From contig JACJZT010000017.1 of the NCBI GenBank assembly GCA_020635455.1, forward strand, positions 1 through 7,274: a DNA stretch of 7,274 bases. The letters are read 5' to 3'. The DNA is from Flavobacteriales bacterium (GTDB lineage: Bacteria; Bacteroidota; Bacteroidia; NS11-12g; UBA9320). Below, piece after piece: positions 1-7,076 of the stretch. Both the position numbers and the translations under genes were made by a program. Under the pieces are notes generated by a model, which had not been told where the DNA came from, made no database searches, and saw only the letters and a list, made by a program, of their open reading frames with translations. Positions within the stretch are counted from its first letter, which is position 1. Every line of letters begins with the position of its first letter.

Positions 1-1
1 A

Positions 2-325
2 CAGGTTATGGAACGTGGCGACTATCGTTTCGAAGTAGGCTTTGAAAAGCTGGATACCCAGGCTTTTGAACATGATAATTATTCGAAAAAAACACTGGCA
101 GTTCGGTCGGCTATCGAATCGCTTACAAGCAGGCAGAAGGAAGCATTGTATCTGCGCTTTTATTTTGGATTAAGCCACAAAGAGATTGCGGAAGTACTTC
201 ACCTGGAAGTACAATCGTCTCGCTCATTAATTAACCGGGCCGTAAAAAAAATCAGAAATGTGATAAAAAGCGACAAAAAGCGTATTTCAAATTTCCTGTA
301 CTTTTTATTGGCGCAAACATCATAA
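2..325 (+). CDS. ECF-type RNA polymerase sigma factor, C-terminal part (5' end outside window)
   Basis: This is the 3' end of a sigma-70 family (ECF) sigma factor gene. The reading frame is open from base 2 (Gln-Val-Met...), so the Met at base 8 is most likely internal and the true start lies upstream of the window. The 107 visible residues contain sigma region 4. The segment LTSRQKEALYLRFYFGL (about visible residues 41-57) leads into a helix-turn-helix with LSHKEIAEVL and a recognition helix ending in NRAVKKIR (to about residue 85), which in this family binds the promoter -35 element. Region 2, which binds the -10 element and core polymerase, is off the left edge. The short basic and hydrophobic tail (KSDKKRISNFLYFLL) is common in Bacteroidota ECF sigma factors linked to PULs. 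An anti-sigma gene follows 142 bp downstream on the same strand, so this protein is probably its partner and probably drives the susCD genes. The family call is firm; the exact ECF group and target promoter cannot be read here. Confidence 0.9.
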   Translation, partial: QVMERGDYRFEVGFEKLDTQAFEHDNYSKKTLAVRSAIESLTSRQKEALYLRFYFGLSHKEIAEVLHLEVQSSRSLINRAVKKIRNVIKSDKKRISNFLYFLLAQTS

Positions 326-358
326 TTGCAGCCGCATGTTTTTCAACATGTAAATTTG
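325..358 (+). promoter_or_regulatory. Possible Bacteroidota housekeeping promoter for the anti-sigma gene
   Basis: TAAATTTG at 351-358 matches the Bacteroidota -7 consensus TAnnTTTG exactly. An ATTG at 325-328 could serve as the -33 element, but the 22-nt spacer is slightly longer than the usual 19-21. Transcription would start near 365, giving a leader of about 100 nt before the ATG at 468. If real, the anti-sigma factor could be made independently of the sigma gene transcript. An 8-bp degenerate motif occurs often by chance in AT-rich DNA, so this is tentative. Confidence 0.3.
334..351 (+). other. Small hairpin just after the sigma factor gene
   Basis: Arms CATGTT (335-340) and AACATG (345-350) form a 6-bp perfect stem around the loop TTTC, and a G-T wobble at 334/351 could extend it. 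It starts about 10 nt after the sigma factor stop codon. It is short and AT-rich and is followed by TAAATTTG, not a T-run, so it would be a weak terminator at best. It could also be chance or a protein-binding palindrome next to the possible promoter. Confidence 0.25.
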
Positions 359-467
359 TGAAGAAAAAGTATCAACACTTTGCAAACTCCCGTCTTATAG
401 CTGTAGTTGAAGCCATTAAATGCAGTGGTTTAATTCATAAGAAAGATTCGAACAGCCTGTTAATGCA

Positions 468-1667
468 ATGAATAAATACAAATTATATAGCTCAACAGAT
501 TTTTTAAACGACGATTCATTTGTAAAATGGTTATTAAAATCAGACCATGATGCAGAAATGTTCTGGGACACTTTTGTTGAAGAACATCCTGAAAAAAAGA
601 ACGAAATAGAGGAGGCTGTTGAAATCTACAATCATTTTAAGTTTACACGAGAAGATCTTCCTCTTGAAGAGGTATTTGCCATATGGAATAACGTAAAGCA
701 TAAATCAGTAGAGAAGCGTTTTAGTTTTCTGACTGTTTTAAAATATGCTGCAGTTTTTGTGCTTGTTTTTACAACCGGAGCATTGAGTTATTATTTGTAT
801 AACAACGCCACCAAAGAAACTGAATTTACGATTGCAGAAAATGAGCCGTTAAACTATAATGAAGCACAGATTATCTTATCCGATGGTAAATCCGTACCAT
901 TAAACTCGAAAGAATCGGAAATAAAATACGATGCCACCGGAGAACAGGTAATTATTGATAATGATACAATTCGGCAAGCAAAAAAAGAAGCAGAACCAAC
1001 GATTAACCGGGTAGTTATTCCTTACGGTAAAAGCTCACAGGTAACACTTTCTGATGGTACACAGGTATGGTTAAATGCCGGTAGCCAATTGGTTTATCCA
1101 TCGGTGTTTAAAGAGCGGCAACGCGAGGTTTTACTTATCGGTGAAGCCTACTTTAATGTTGCGCATAATGCAAAGGTGCCTTTTGTTGTTCGAACTGAGC
1201 ATGCTGATATTGAGGTGCTGGGAACTAGTTTTGATGTGTTGGCTTATCCCGATGATAAAATGTTTCAAACCATTTTGGTAACCGGTTCGGTAAGCATTGA
1301 AACAAAAAGCAAAGGCTTGCTTTCCGGAAAGAACAAAATGGTGTTGGTGCCCAATCAAATGTTTTATCTCGATAAAGAAAGTGGTGTAAACTATTTAAAC
1401 AATGTTGATGTGGCCACTTACACATCGTGGAAAGAAGGAATGTTTGACTGCGATAAATTGGACTTAAGCCGCGTTGTTAGGCGTTTGGAAAGATATTACA
1501 ATAAGCAAATAAATATAAAAGACCCGCTAATCGGTACTTATAAAATATCCGGGAAACTAGATCTGAAAGGTGATATTTCGGAAGTTCTGGATGTTATTCA
1601 AGCCTTTGTTCCCATCGATTGGGGAAAACAACAAAATGGAGATTATTTTATCGTAAAACCAAATTAA
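468..1667 (+). CDS. FecR family anti-sigma factor / inner-membrane signal transducer
   Basis: This is a 399-residue single-pass inner-membrane protein that holds or activates the partner ECF sigma factor and relays a signal from the outer-membrane transporter. The cytoplasmic part is residues 1 to about 85 and has an acidic N-terminal region (MFWDTFVEEHPEKKNEIEEA, 31-50). One transmembrane segment spans about 88-111 (LTVLKYAAVFVLVFTTGALS). The periplasmic FecR domain covers about 182-278, with RVVIPYGKSSQVTLSDGTQVW, a sugar-transducer-type LNAGSQLVYP stretch, GEAYFNV and VLGTSFDV. The C-terminal DUF4974-type domain (about 322-396) starts at WKEGMFDCDKLDL and is the expected contact for the SusC STN domain. 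The Gly-Thr at 252-253 sits where some FecR homologues, such as Pseudomonas FoxR and FpvR, self-cleave; cleavage here is inference. The ATG at 468 is the only start after the in-frame TAA at 438-440. Length is normal for Bacteroidota FecR proteins, and there is no Shine-Dalgarno sequence, as usual in this phylum. Confidence 0.95.
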   Translation: MNKYKLYSSTDFLNDDSFVKWLLKSDHDAEMFWDTFVEEHPEKKNEIEEAVEIYNHFKFTREDLPLEEVFAIWNNVKHKSVEKRFSFLTVLKYAAVFVLVFTTGALSYYLYNNATKETEFTIAENEPLNYNEAQIILSDGKSVPLNSKESEIKYDATGEQVIIDNDTIRQAKKEAEPTINRVVIPYGKSSQVTLSDGTQVWLNAGSQLVYPSVFKERQREVLLIGEAYFNVAHNAKVPFVVRTEHADIEVLGTSFDVLAYPDDKMFQTILVTGSVSIETKSKGLLSGKNKMVLVPNQMFYLDKESGVNYLNNVDVATYTSWKEGMFDCDKLDLSRVVRRLERYYNKQINIKDPLIGTYKISGKLDLKGDISEVLDVIQAFVPIDWGKQQNGDYFIVKPN

Positions 1668-1717
1668 ACTTCTTGCCTATGTAAAAACCAAGTTAATACT
1701 ATCTAGCAAAAAACAAA

Positions 1718-1750
1718 GAACCGGAAAGTGTTCGCACCACCTGCCGGTTC
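1718..1750 (+). promoter_or_regulatory. Nested hairpin in the fecR-susC gap
   Basis: A 7-bp perfect GC-rich outer stem is formed by GAACCGG (1718-1724) and CCGGTTC (1744-1750). Inside it, GTG (1728-1730) can pair with CAC (1735-1737) around a TTCG tetraloop. No T-run follows (AAGAGAATAATT), so it is not a standard intrinsic terminator. It lies 50 nt after the fecR stop and 44 nt before the susC start. It could be an RNA processing or stability element in a fecR-susCD transcript, part of the susC 5' leader, or an operator-like inverted repeat at the susC promoter. The sequence does not decide between these. Confidence 0.45.
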
Positions 1751-1760
1751 AAGAGAATAA

Positions 1761-1782
1761 TTAATTAACATCTTTAATTAAA
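1761..1782. repeat. Twin TTAATTAA palindromes before susC
   Basis: TTAATTAA occurs at 1761-1768 and again at 1774-1781, where it is extended to the 10-bp palindrome TTTAATTAAA (1773-1782). The copies are 13 bp apart start to start and end 12 bp before the susC ATG. They might be a binding site, or an unstructured A/T-rich stretch that helps translation start, as is usual in Bacteroidota; a similar ATTAATTATG sits at the susD start. Chance in AT-rich DNA is quite possible. Confidence 0.3.
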
Positions 1783-1794
1783 CGCTTTAAATTT

Positions 1795-4700
1795 ATGAAT
1801 AAAATTTGTAAGAATGGCATTGCTGTGCAATCACGGCTTGTCAAAAAAACATTCCTTATCATGAGGCTAACTATTATCCTGCTACTATCTACCATGTTTG
1901 CTGCTACTGCAAACACCTATTCGCAAACAGCAAGATTTTCAATGAAACTAAATGATGTTACACTTAAGCAAGTGTTTCACGAAATTGAAAAATCGAGCGA
2001 GTTTATTATTGTCTATTCCGACGATATTGTTAATCCAAACCAACGAGTTGATGTAAAAGTTAACGACGTTACAGTTGAAAATTTACTGGAACAAGCTTTA
2101 GAAGAAACGAACCTTGCATATACTATTAGCGACCGGCAAATTGCTATTACACGGAAAACCGAGCTGCTCGATGGTATGGCAGAACAACAAACCAAAACTA
2201 TTACGGGGCTTGTTAATGATGCCGCTGGTCAGCCAATTCCGGGTGTGTCAGTTGTAGTTAAAGGAACAACTATAGGAACAGTAACTAATTTCGACGGCAA
2301 TTTTCAACTCGATATTCCTGTTGATGCAGAAATACTCTCATTCTCTTTTGTGGGATTTCAAACACAAGAAGTTCAAATCGGTGCTCAATCGCTGTTTAAC
2401 ATCTCTTTGCAGGAAGATGTTATGGAGCTTGATGAAGTGGTGGCCATTGGTTATGGAGTACAACGCAAAAGCGACTTGACCGGAGCGACCAACCGGTTAA
2501 CAGAAGACGACATGAATAAAAGTGTGGCTACCAACCCTGTTGAAATGATGCAGGGACGGGTTTCCGGTGTAAATATTACCCAAAACAGTGGTGAGCCCGG
2601 AACAGGTATGTCAGTGCGTATTCGCGGATCGAACTCAATACGTTCGGGACAGGAGCCATTATATGTTGTTGACGGTATTCCATTAGATAATGCCGATATA
2701 ACTCCAACAGGTGGTAGTGCTGCCGGTTACGGAAGTGGTTCGAGTAAAAACCCGCTTAGTTTTTTGAATCCTGAAGATATTGAATCAATTGATATTCTAA
2801 AAGATGCTTCTTCTACTGCAATTTACGGAGCACGAGGTGCTAATGGTGTTGTAATTATTACCACCAAAAAAGGTAAAAAGGGCGAAGGTACTTTATCGTA
2901 CGATGGTTATACTGGAGTTTCACAGATACGTGAGAAAATGGATTTGTTAACAGCAAGCGAGTTCCGTTCTTATACAAAAGCTGATGGATCTAAACTGTTG
3001 GATCTGGGTGCAAGTACCGACTGGCAGGATGAGATTTACAGAACAGGAATCACTCAAAGCCACAATCTGTCGTTCGGAGGTGGAACAGAGAGATTCACTT
3101 ACCAGGCCTCTCTTGGTTATCTCGACCAGGAAGGTATTGTTGACGAAACCGGTCAAGAGAAAATAAATGGTAAAATAAAAGTTACACAAGGCCTTTTCGA
3201 TGGAAAATTAAACCTTGGCGCCACTTTAATTGCTTCGCATGTAAAAGATTTGCGTTCGCCAATTACCGAGCAGGATGGTTCGGGTTATGAGGGTGACTTA
3301 ATTCTTTCGGCATTAAAATCGAATCCAACCTACCCTGTATTTAAAGAAGATGGAACATATTACCAGCACGCACAAGATCAGCGAAACCCGGTGGCTATGC
3401 TTAATCTTGTTGATGATGTAACACTTACCGACAGGGTAATTTTTAATGCTTCGGCAGAATACGAAATCATCAAAGATTTAAAATATAAATTGAATATTGG
3501 TTTGGACCGCACCGTTGCTGAACGTCGTGTTAACCAGGATCAGGAGTTAAGCTACCTGGTGAACAAAGGAGAAGCGAATATTAATACTGTTGCAGCAAAC
3601 AACAAATTAGTAGAGAACTATCTTACTTATGAAACGACCATAAACGATGATCATCGTTTTAATTTCCTTGCCGGACATGCTTATCAATTCATAAAATTCT
3701 CAACAACCGAAATGAATGTGAACGGTTTTGAAGTGGATGATATTAAATATACTGACAATCTTCAGTATGGAAACTTTTCATCTGCAATTGTAAATTCATC
3801 AGCTTACGAGCGGGAGTTGCAATCGTTCTTCGGAAGGATTAATTACAGTTATAAAGATAAATATCTTTTGACCTTCACCGGTCGTATGGACGGATCTTCA
3901 AAATTTGGAGAAAATAAGAAATACGGATTTTTCCCATCGGCAGCTTTTGCATGGCGTGTTTCTGAAGAGGATTTTATGCAAAGCATGGAATCGCTCAGCA
4001 ACCTAAAGTTTCGTTTGGGCTGGGGTATGACAGGTAACCAGGAGATTCCTGATAAAATATCATTGCTGGCTGTAGGAACCACACCTTCTGCAAATGGGTA
4101 TTTTAATGGAGCTTTAACTCCGGGTATAACCTTTCTGCGCACTCCAAATCCCGACATTCAGTGGGAGACAACACTTCAAACAAACATCGGTATCGATTTT
4201 GGTTTCTTCGATAATCGTTTGAGTGGAACAATTGATTTTTTCAACAAGTCAACCAAAGATGTGCTCTTGGAAATCCCTGCAAAAGCACCTGCAGCTACAC
4301 AAACACAGTGGCAAAATGTTCCTGATCTTCGAATTGTAAATAACGGTTTTGAATTGGGATTGAATGGTTTGATCGTGGATAAGAGTGATTTCTCATGGGA
4401 GATTGGTGGTAACTTAGCCTACATTCACAACGAGGTTAAAGATCTTCCGGTTCAGTTGATCGAAACAGGAAACGCAAGTGGACAGGGATTATCTGGTACA
4501 CGCGTTCAAATTATTACCAATGGCGAACCTGTGGGTACGTTCTACGGAATGGTATACCAGGGATTAGACTCAAACGGTTTAAGTGTTTATAAAACCGACA
4601 GCGAAGGCGTTGCCGTTAAAGAAAATCTGGGCTCAGCCTTGCCTGACTTTACCTATAGCATAAGTACTAGTATCGATTTCAAACGATTTGATTTCAGTAT

Positions 4701-5109
4701 GTTCTGGTACGGATCTGTTGGTAACAAAGTATACAATAATACAGCCAATGCGCTGTTCCTGAAAGGGCCTCTCGATAAAGGTTTTAATGTAACAAAAGAA
4801 GTATTCGAGTCGAATGAAAGTCCGGACAACTCAAACGCTTTTTCTTCTCGTTTCATCGAAGATGGCTCATTCCTTCGCTTGTCGAACGTTACCATTGGGT
4901 ATACAATCGATACCAAATCGATCGACTGGCTGGGTAAAGCCCGCGTTTATGTAACCGGAAATAATTTACTTGTATTTACCGATTATAGTGGCTACGATCC
5001 TGAGATTAATACTGTTGCAGACGAAAACGGTGTGCCTTCTATGGGAATTGATTATACATCGTATCCGAAACCGCGAACATTTACATTTGGTGTAAACCTT
5101 CAGTTTTAA
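1795..5109 (+). CDS. SusC/RagA family TonB-dependent outer-membrane transporter with N-terminal STN signalling domain
   Basis: This 1104-residue outer-membrane barrel imports oligosaccharides, powered by TonB, in complex with the SusD lipoprotein encoded next. The signal peptide has a long basic leader and hydrophobic core LTIILLLSTMFAATA (about 25-39). A second Met at 23 (base 1861) could start a shorter form, but long leaders like this are usual in STN-type SusC proteins, so Met1 is kept. Domains in order: STN (about 46-120, RFSMKLNDVTLKQVFHEIE to ISDRQIAITRK), which signals to FecR; a carboxypeptidase-regulatory-like domain (about 134-207, ITGLVNDAAGQPIPGVSVVV); a TonB-box-like DEVVAIGYG (213-221); the plug (about 225-357) with the SusC signatures LYVVDGIPLDN (289-299) and ILKDASSTAIYGARGANGVV (334-353); then the barrel. 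The barrel includes NPDIQWETT (785-793), typical of the family, and the chain ends in TFTFGVNLQF with the terminal Phe used for barrel assembly. It is full length and intact. The transported glycan cannot be read from the sequence. Confidence 0.97.
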   Translation: MNKICKNGIAVQSRLVKKTFLIMRLTIILLLSTMFAATANTYSQTARFSMKLNDVTLKQVFHEIEKSSEFIIVYSDDIVNPNQRVDVKVNDVTVENLLEQALEETNLAYTISDRQIAITRKTELLDGMAEQQTKTITGLVNDAAGQPIPGVSVVVKGTTIGTVTNFDGNFQLDIPVDAEILSFSFVGFQTQEVQIGAQSLFNISLQEDVMELDEVVAIGYGVQRKSDLTGATNRLTEDDMNKSVATNPVEMMQGRVSGVNITQNSGEPGTGMSVRIRGSNSIRSGQEPLYVVDGIPLDNADITPTGGSAAGYGSGSSKNPLSFLNPEDIESIDILKDASSTAIYGARGANGVVIITTKKGKKGEGTLSYDGYTGVSQIREKMDLLTASEFRSYTKADGSKLLDLGASTDWQDEIYRTGITQSHNLSFGGGTERFTYQASLGYLDQEGIVDETGQEKINGKIKVTQGLFDGKLNLGATLIASHVKDLRSPITEQDGSGYEGDLILSALKSNPTYPVFKEDGTYYQHAQDQRNPVAMLNLVDDVTLTDRVIFNASAEYEIIKDLKYKLNIGLDRTVAERRVNQDQELSYLVNKGEANINTVAANNKLVENYLTYETTINDDHRFNFLAGHAYQFIKFSTTEMNVNGFEVDDIKYTDNLQYGNFSSAIVNSSAYERELQSFFGRINYSYKDKYLLTFTGRMDGSSKFGENKKYGFFPSAAFAWRVSEEDFMQSMESLSNLKFRLGWGMTGNQEIPDKISLLAVGTTPSANGYFNGALTPGITFLRTPNPDIQWETTLQTNIGIDFGFFDNRLSGTIDFFNKSTKDVLLEIPAKAPAATQTQWQNVPDLRIVNNGFELGLNGLIVDKSDFSWEIGGNLAYIHNEVKDLPVQLIETGNASGQGLSGTRVQIITNGEPVGTFYGMVYQGLDSNGLSVYKTDSEGVAVKENLGSALPDFTYSISTSIDFKRFDFSMFWYGSVGNKVYNNTANALFLKGPLDKGFNVTKEVFESNESPDNSNAFSSRFIEDGSFLRLSNVTIGYTIDTKSIDWLGKARVYVTGNNLLVFTDYSGYDPEINTVADENGVPSMGIDYTSYPKPRTFTFGVNLQF

Positions 5110-5134
5110 TAACACTTAAAAAAGACGATTAATT

Positions 5135-6679
5135 ATGAAAAAATATAAAATTATATTGGTGCTAACCATAATCGGTATGTTTTTTACAATTGGATGTACC
5201 GATTTGGAAGAAAATGTACTTGATGAGCAGCTTGGAGCAGATCTAGTAAATAATCCGGAGAACATTGAGTCTTTGATTAACCCTCCCTATGGTAGTTTAA
5301 GAAGAACTATAGAGTGGAACGATTACTGGGCCCTACAGGAAGTAACTACCGACGAAGTTATTATTCCTACGCGAGGAACCGACTGGTACGACAATGGTGC
5401 TTGGATGGAATTACACCTTCACACCTGGACATCGGATCACATTCGTCTTAAAAATGTTTGGGATGCGCTGAACCAGGGAGTTTCTAGAGCTAATACCGCT
5501 ATATATTACATTGCACAATTTGAACAGACATCGACTACAGAACAATATATTAATGAAGCGCGTTTTCTGAAAGCATATTTTATGTACCTGATCAATGACC
5601 TTTTTGGACAGGTGCCATTTCGTCCGGCAGATGATCTTGATTTTTCGGTTACACCAGAAGTTTTGGATCAAAAGGCAGCAGCCGATTGGATAATTGATGA
5701 AGTAACGGCTGTTCTTCCTAATTTAAAAACAAAAGCAGAGGTAGGATCAGAGCGTGTAACTCAGGAGGCTGCAAAAGCGTTACTGGCAAAATTATATTTG
5801 AACTACGAGGTGTACGGAGGAGAAGGAAAATGGACAGAAGCAATAGATTATTGCGATCAGTTGATTAACTCAGGTACATTTTCTGTAGCAGATGATTATT
5901 GGAGCATGTTTCAAAAGGATGTGGCTGAACATTCCGAATTTATTTTCAGGGTTCCGATGGATGACAAAGTTGATATGGGAAGTGGAAGTGTTTGGGTAAA
6001 CTTTACACTACACTACAGCCAGCTTTTCGGCAATTATACCAGTACCTGGAATGGTCCGTCAACAACATCCACATTTTATGAAACCTGGAATCAGGAAGAT
6101 GATGCTCGTTTCCACGACGACAGAATTAAAAGTGAAACAGGCTTTAACCAGGGCCTTTTGGTTGGTCAGCAGTACGGTGTTGACGGAACAGCGTTGGAAC
6201 AGCGTAATGGCGATCCTTTGGTATTTGTTCCTGAAATCAATTTGGCCAGTGCTCCTGAAAATGCAGGTGTGCGTGTAATTAAATTTGCACCGAATCCGGA
6301 GACTGAGCGTCAGTTTTCATCGCCCAACGATGTGCCAATTATGCGTATTGCTGATATTTATCTAATGCGCGCTGAGGCATATTTACGCAGTAATGAAGAC
6401 ACTAAGGCCTTAGCAGATATTAATTACATCCGTTCAAAAAGAAGTGCAGAAGGTAAAACTCTGGCGGCGCTTACAAGTTTAACTCTAGATGATATTTTAA
6501 ATGAACGTGGTTATGAATTGTACTGGGAAGGCTTGCGTCGCCAGGATTTGGTTCGCTTTGGCAAATTTTCCGAAGCATACCAGGAAAAACCGGCTACCGA
6601 TGCTTCAAAAGCATTGTTCCCACTTCCAACCTCAGCGATTGATGTAAATGAGAACCTGGTTCAAAATCCGGGATATTAG
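5135..6679 (+). CDS. SusD/RagB family surface glycan-binding lipoprotein
   Basis: This 514-residue lipoprotein binds glycan at the cell surface and acts as a lid on the SusC barrel encoded 25 bp upstream, so the two are surely co-transcribed. The N-terminus is a lipoprotein signal (KKYKIILVLTIIGMFFTIGC) with the lipidated Cys at 21. The next residues, TDLEE, are acidic, in keeping with Bacteroidota lipoprotein export to the outer face. The N-terminal SusD-like domain includes NEARFLKAYFMYLINDLFG (140-158) and the TPR-like helices EAAKALLAKLYLNYEVYG (211-228). The C-terminal SusD domain (about 265-514) has PIMRIADIYLMRAEAYLR (401-418), ADINYIRSKR (427-436), NERGYELYWEGLRRQDLVRF (456-475) and the usual ending LFPLPTSAIDVNENLVQNPGY without its first residue. 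Several aromatic residues could line the sugar site, but which ones do so is not visible. The start at 5135 gives a complete signal peptide. It is intact and of normal length. Confidence 0.97.
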   Translation: MKKYKIILVLTIIGMFFTIGCTDLEENVLDEQLGADLVNNPENIESLINPPYGSLRRTIEWNDYWALQEVTTDEVIIPTRGTDWYDNGAWMELHLHTWTSDHIRLKNVWDALNQGVSRANTAIYYIAQFEQTSTTEQYINEARFLKAYFMYLINDLFGQVPFRPADDLDFSVTPEVLDQKAAADWIIDEVTAVLPNLKTKAEVGSERVTQEAAKALLAKLYLNYEVYGGEGKWTEAIDYCDQLINSGTFSVADDYWSMFQKDVAEHSEFIFRVPMDDKVDMGSGSVWVNFTLHYSQLFGNYTSTWNGPSTTSTFYETWNQEDDARFHDDRIKSETGFNQGLLVGQQYGVDGTALEQRNGDPLVFVPEINLASAPENAGVRVIKFAPNPETERQFSSPNDVPIMRIADIYLMRAEAYLRSNEDTKALADINYIRSKRSAEGKTLAALTSLTLDDILNERGYELYWEGLRRQDLVRFGKFSEAYQEKPATDASKALFPLPTSAIDVNENLVQNPGY

Positions 6680-6703
6680 TTTAGATTAGATTAGTTTAAT
6701 TGA

Positions 6704-6735
6704 AAAACCATTACCGGTATTCCGGTAATGGTTTT
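6704..6735. terminator. Strong hairpin terminator after susD, possibly bidirectional
   Basis: A 14-bp perfect stem, AAAACCATTACCGG (6704-6717) with CCGGTAATGGTTTT (6722-6735), encloses the loop TATT. It starts 24 nt after the susD stop. The A-arm and T-arm make it a classic intrinsic terminator for the + strand. On the - strand the hairpin is likewise followed by T residues, so it may also stop transcription coming from the convergent GH97 gene. Confidence 0.85.
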
Positions 6736-6969
6736 CTGAAAAGGAATCTGAACTATAATGTTCTGAATAAAATCTTTGCTTATCGATTTGCGAAACATTA
6801 AAACAATAATCAATAAGTGCGGAAGATAACTTCAGATCCTCAAGAGTCTTTTTTATCAACCAACAAAATACGATAAAACAGGATTTATTCATTACTATTT
6901 AGCACTTCTTAAATGGCGTATTAACATCGGATAGGTTATTCCATGAGAGAACTGCTAATGAAAAATACT
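6736..6969. other. Non-coding stretch between convergent units, no recognised gene
   Basis: This AT-rich stretch of about 230 bp separates the susD terminator from two further hairpins. A - strand frame opens with an ATG at 6890-6892 and runs 68 codons through the susD terminator. Its product resembles nothing I recognise, and the frame starts only a few codons after a stop. I see no tRNA, known riboswitch or insertion sequence end. It may be a decayed gene, an extended 3' untranslated region or plain spacer. Confidence 0.4.
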
Positions 6970-6988
6970 ATTCCGGTGAGGCCGGAAT
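6970..6988 (-). terminator. Hairpin with T-run, candidate terminator for the - strand GH97 gene
   Basis: Arms ATTCCGG (6970-6976) and CCGGAAT (6982-6988) form a 7-bp stem with a 5-nt loop. Read on the - strand it is followed by AGTATTTTTC, which gives a U-rich tail after the stem. It lies about 90 nt past the GH97 stop. On the + strand it is followed by TGGTTTTACG, a weaker tail. Confidence 0.5.
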
Positions 6989-7004
6989 TGGTTTTACGAA
7001 TAAT

Positions 7005-7029
7005 AGCCACCGGCAAAAGGTCGGTGGCT
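7005..7029. terminator. Second hairpin downstream of the GH97 gene
   Basis: AGCCACCG (7005-7012) pairs perfectly with CGGTGGCT (7022-7029). A G-T and a C-G pair can extend the stem to 10 bp with an AAAAG loop. The stem is GC-rich, but both flanks are only moderately T-rich (CTTTCATT on +, ATTATTCG on -). Placed 47 nt beyond the GH97 stop, it may act with the neighbouring hairpin as a tandem terminator or as a 3' end protecting structure. Confidence 0.5.
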
Positions 7030-7076
7030 TTCATTATAAATAGCTCGCCTCAGAAGATTTACTTCGTTTATTTGGC

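Noticed and set aside
8..325. Starting the sigma factor gene at the ATG at base 8
   Set aside because: The frame is open to the window edge, and a protein starting there would lack sigma region 2. The Met is best read as internal to a longer gene.
1131..1425. Antisense reading frames inside the fecR gene
   Set aside because: They are shadows of a gene with a clear family assignment and show no protein features of their own.
1668..1794. An intrinsic terminator ending the fecR transcript
   Set aside because: The only strong hairpin here (1718-1750) is not followed by a T-run, so it is listed as a structural or regulatory element and not as a terminator.
2947..3189. Reading frames on both strands inside susC
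   Set aside because: They are embedded in a continuous, well-conserved SusC coding sequence and have no independent support.
6686..6892. A 68-codon - strand reading frame between susD and the GH97 gene
   Set aside because: It runs through the 14-bp susD terminator hairpin, has no recognisable motif, and begins directly after a stop codon. Its amino acid make-up gives no sign of a real protein.
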